Positions 5,844-7,599 of a DNA stretch of 7,599 nt are shown piece by piece. The translations under genes were made by a program, and so were the position numbers. Below the pieces are notes generated by a model that did no database searches, was not told the DNA's origin, and saw only the letters and a program-made list of their open reading frames with translations. This DNA is from Ignavibacteria bacterium UBA6688. GTDB taxonomy: Bacteria > Bacteroidota > Ignavibacteria > UBA10030. Position 1 is the first letter of the stretch; each line of letters starts with the position of its first letter. Where the stretch lies: the NCBI GenBank assembly GCA_002454845.1, contig DKJQ01000046.1, forward strand, positions 1 to 7,599. Reading direction: 5' to 3'.

Positions 5844-7599
5844 CTACTTCTTCAGGACATTGAGTTTGATATGTGAAGAACTGGAGGACGAACGATGAAT
5901 CCGGTGCGTGGCCTTTTGAAAGTCGGATTCCACGGCCTGGTAGATATTGACAAATTTCTGAGGATTCCGATCGATCAACGGGAACCACGAGCTCTGCACC
6001 TGCACCATAATCCGGTGCCCCTTCTTGAACGTGTGGTATTTGTCCAGCAGATCGTACCTGATTTCGGTGACCATCTCCGGCACCAGCGGTTCAGGTTTGG
6101 AATAATTATTGCGGTACTTGGCGCGGAACACTTCGCCGGCCAGCATGAACTGGTAATGGCCCATGCGGATTCCCTTTGGATTCGGGTCATTGTCCGGCGT
6201 CTTCCCGGGAAATACATCAATCACCTTCACCACGTAATCGGCATCCGTGCCGGTGGTTGAAATAAACAGGTTGGCAATGATGGATCCTGCAATCGTAAGA
6301 TCCTCTGTCAACTCTTCGGACTCGTAGATGAGGACATCGGGTCGGCTGGCGGCAAAACGCTGATCTTCCACAATCCAGAGCGATCCCTGGTTGGTCCGGG
6401 TTTCAGCAGTGAAAGGAACGGGCTTGGCGGGGTCGCCGACATAGGAGTCTGCGGCATCTTGGCTGGTGGGGGCTGTGAAGGAGAGCTTCCCATTGGCATG
6501 CAAGTACAAATTCCTCTGTTCCACCTGCCTGGGGGGCCAGGCGTCATACGATTTCCATTGGTTGGATCCCGTTTCAAACACAAAGGCCTTTGGAATGGCA
6601 ATGGCGCCTTTATCCTTGAGATAGAAATTGAAGAAGGGAAGTTCGACATTCTTGCGGAAATGCTCGGCCGTCTTCGAGCCGAACCGGATATCCCCCAACC
6701 GGTCCCCGTCCGAGCGAGCCCAGCCTCCGTGGCTCCACGGACCTACGACGACATGGTTCTTGTTCTTCGGATTCAATTTCTCGATTGCATGGTAGACCGC
6801 CCAGGGTCCATAATAGTCTTCCGCGTCGAACCAGCCAATAACATTCAGCACGGCGAAGGTGATATTCTTCATGTCCTTCGGGACGTTCTTCGCCTGCCAA
6901 TACTCATCGTAATCGGGATGATTCATGAATTCGTTCCACGTCGGCACCTCATCCTTGAAGTAACGTTTGTTCACATTAGCAATAGGGCCGAGTTCGAGAA
7001 AAAAACGATAGCCATCGGGGGTCCCATAGTCAAAAGACGGCGGTCGTTGTTCCGTGACCCCGGCACGGATCCGCGCGTTGCCGGATGTCCAGCTGAATCC
7101 GTATGCGAGGCGGAATGCCCCGTAATGGTGATAATCATCCCCGATCCACTGTTCCGAGGCAGCGGCTTGTGGAGAAGCCGCCTTCAAGGCAGGATGGGCA
7201 TCGATCATGGCCTTGGCGGCTGTATATCCACCAGCGGAAATTCCCCAGACCCCCACTCGCCCGTTGTGGTTGGGGTGATTCCTGAGCAACCACTCGATGG
7301 TATCGTAGGCATCGCTGCTTTCATCAACCTGTTTGGGACTCTTCTTGTTCGGTATGTAGGGAGGATGATGGAAGAACTCCCCCTCCGACTTGAATTTTCC
7401 ACGCACGTCCTGATAGGCGACGATGTACCCTTCACGGGTGAACTCGGGGGACGGACCGATGACCGCACGAAACTGGTCAGCACCATAATTTCCGACACTA
7501 TACGGCGTTCTCGTCAACAGGATCGGGTACTTTGCCGATCCGTCCTTTGGAGAATAGACCTGGGTGTACAGTTTTGACCCATCCCGCATCGGGATCATG
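5844..7599 (-). CDS. CocE/NonD-family serine hydrolase, copy 1 (alpha-amino acid ester hydrolase-like), 5' truncated by window edge
   Basis: The visible part is 584 residues plus stop. The frame stays open to the edge, and the first visible Met is internal, aligning with Met42 of copy 3. About 40 N-terminal residues, presumably with a signal peptide, are therefore missing. Residue numbers here count from that Met. The oxyanion Tyr is Tyr33 (LLTRTPY). The nucleophile is Ser121 in WGISAGG, followed by GDDYHHYGAF (153-162). Catalytic Asp258 lies in GWFDAED and His290 in GPWSHGG, and a jelly-roll domain fills the C-terminal third. Asp155, Glu260 and Asp261 together match the acidic cluster that holds the substrate's alpha-amino group in characterised alpha-amino acid ester hydrolases. 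The GDDY-H-GAF segment also looks closer to those enzymes than in the other copies. Of the three, this is the best candidate for true alpha-amino acid ester or acyl hydrolase activity. As the first visible gene of the array, its promoter should lie outside the window. Confidence 0.93.
   Translation of the reverse strand, partial: MIPMRDGSKLYTQVYSPKDGSAKYPILLTRTPYSVGNYGADQFRAVIGPSPEFTREGYIVAYQDVRGKFKSEGEFFHHPPYIPNKKSPKQVDESSDAYDTIEWLLRNHPNHNGRVGVWGISAGGYTAAKAMIDAHPALKAASPQAAASEQWIGDDYHHYGAFRLAYGFSWTSGNARIRAGVTEQRPPSFDYGTPDGYRFFLELGPIANVNKRYFKDEVPTWNEFMNHPDYDEYWQAKNVPKDMKNITFAVLNVIGWFDAEDYYGPWAVYHAIEKLNPKNKNHVVVGPWSHGGWARSDGDRLGDIRFGSKTAEHFRKNVELPFFNFYLKDKGAIAIPKAFVFETGSNQWKSYDAWPPRQVEQRNLYLHANGKLSFTAPTSQDAADSYVGDPAKPVPFTAETRTNQGSLWIVEDQRFAASRPDVLIYESEELTEDLTIAGSIIANLFISTTGTDADYVVKVIDVFPGKTPDNDPNPKGIRMGHYQFMLAGEVFRAKYRNNYSKPEPLVPEMVTEIRYDLLDKYHTFKKGHRIMVQVQSSWFPLIDRNPQKFVNIYQAVESDFQKATHRIHRSSSSSSHIKLNVLKK

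Larger units (their letters stand above)
1929..7599 (-). repeat. Tandem array of three paralogous hydrolase genes
   Basis: Three full-domain paralogs lie head to tail with 48-nt gaps. Counted by eye over an ungapped 80-residue block around the nucleophile, copies 2 and 3 share 69 residues, and each shares 49 with copy 1. Copy 1 is therefore the outlier and copies 2 and 3 come from a later duplication or have been kept alike. The array may continue beyond the right edge. Confidence 0.9.

Overview
The window holds five protein genes, all on the minus strand, so transcription runs from right to left. It is compact bacterial DNA of moderately high GC. Three of the five starts have recognisable Shine-Dalgarno sequences, and the two complete hydrolases have Sec-type signal peptides. 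I see no RNA gene, insertion sequence, CRISPR array or phage gene. The taxon cannot be fixed from the sequence. A Gram-negative environmental bacterium is a reasonable guess, and nothing finer is supported.

Right and centre (7599 down to 1929): three tandem paralogous genes for large secreted serine hydrolases of the CocE/NonD (S15-like) superfamily. They most resemble alpha-amino acid ester hydrolases and glutaryl-7-ACA acylases. In transcription order they are copy 1 (5844-7599, 5' end cut by the window edge), copy 2 (3843-5795) and copy 3 (1929-3794). Both gaps between copies are 48 nt, which suggests one operon. All three keep the Ser/Asp/His triad and the oxyanion-hole Tyr. The acidic cluster that binds the substrate's alpha-amino group in characterised alpha-amino acid ester hydrolases looks intact only in copy 1. 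Copies 2 and 3 have Gln in place of the cluster Glu.

The 243-nt spacer (1686-1928) holds no convincing gene. It contains several short inverted repeats: a hairpin just after the copy 3 stop, a GC-rich palindrome, and a set of GCATGG/CCATGC elements upstream of the next gene.

Left side: an NAD(P)-dependent dehydrogenase of the dihydrodipicolinate-reductase-like / 2,4-diaminopentanoate dehydrogenase family (675-1685), then the N-terminal third to half of a sodium- or proton-coupled dicarboxylate/amino acid symporter (1-584, cut by the window edge).

Inferred joint role: the hydrolases cleave amide or ester bonds of peptide-like or acylated amino compounds outside the cytoplasm, the symporter imports the released amino acid or dicarboxylate, and the dehydrogenase acts on an amino acid or diamine in the cytoplasm. 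This rests on family membership and gene order only. The enzyme families are known. The less usual parts are the triplication and the active-site split within it.
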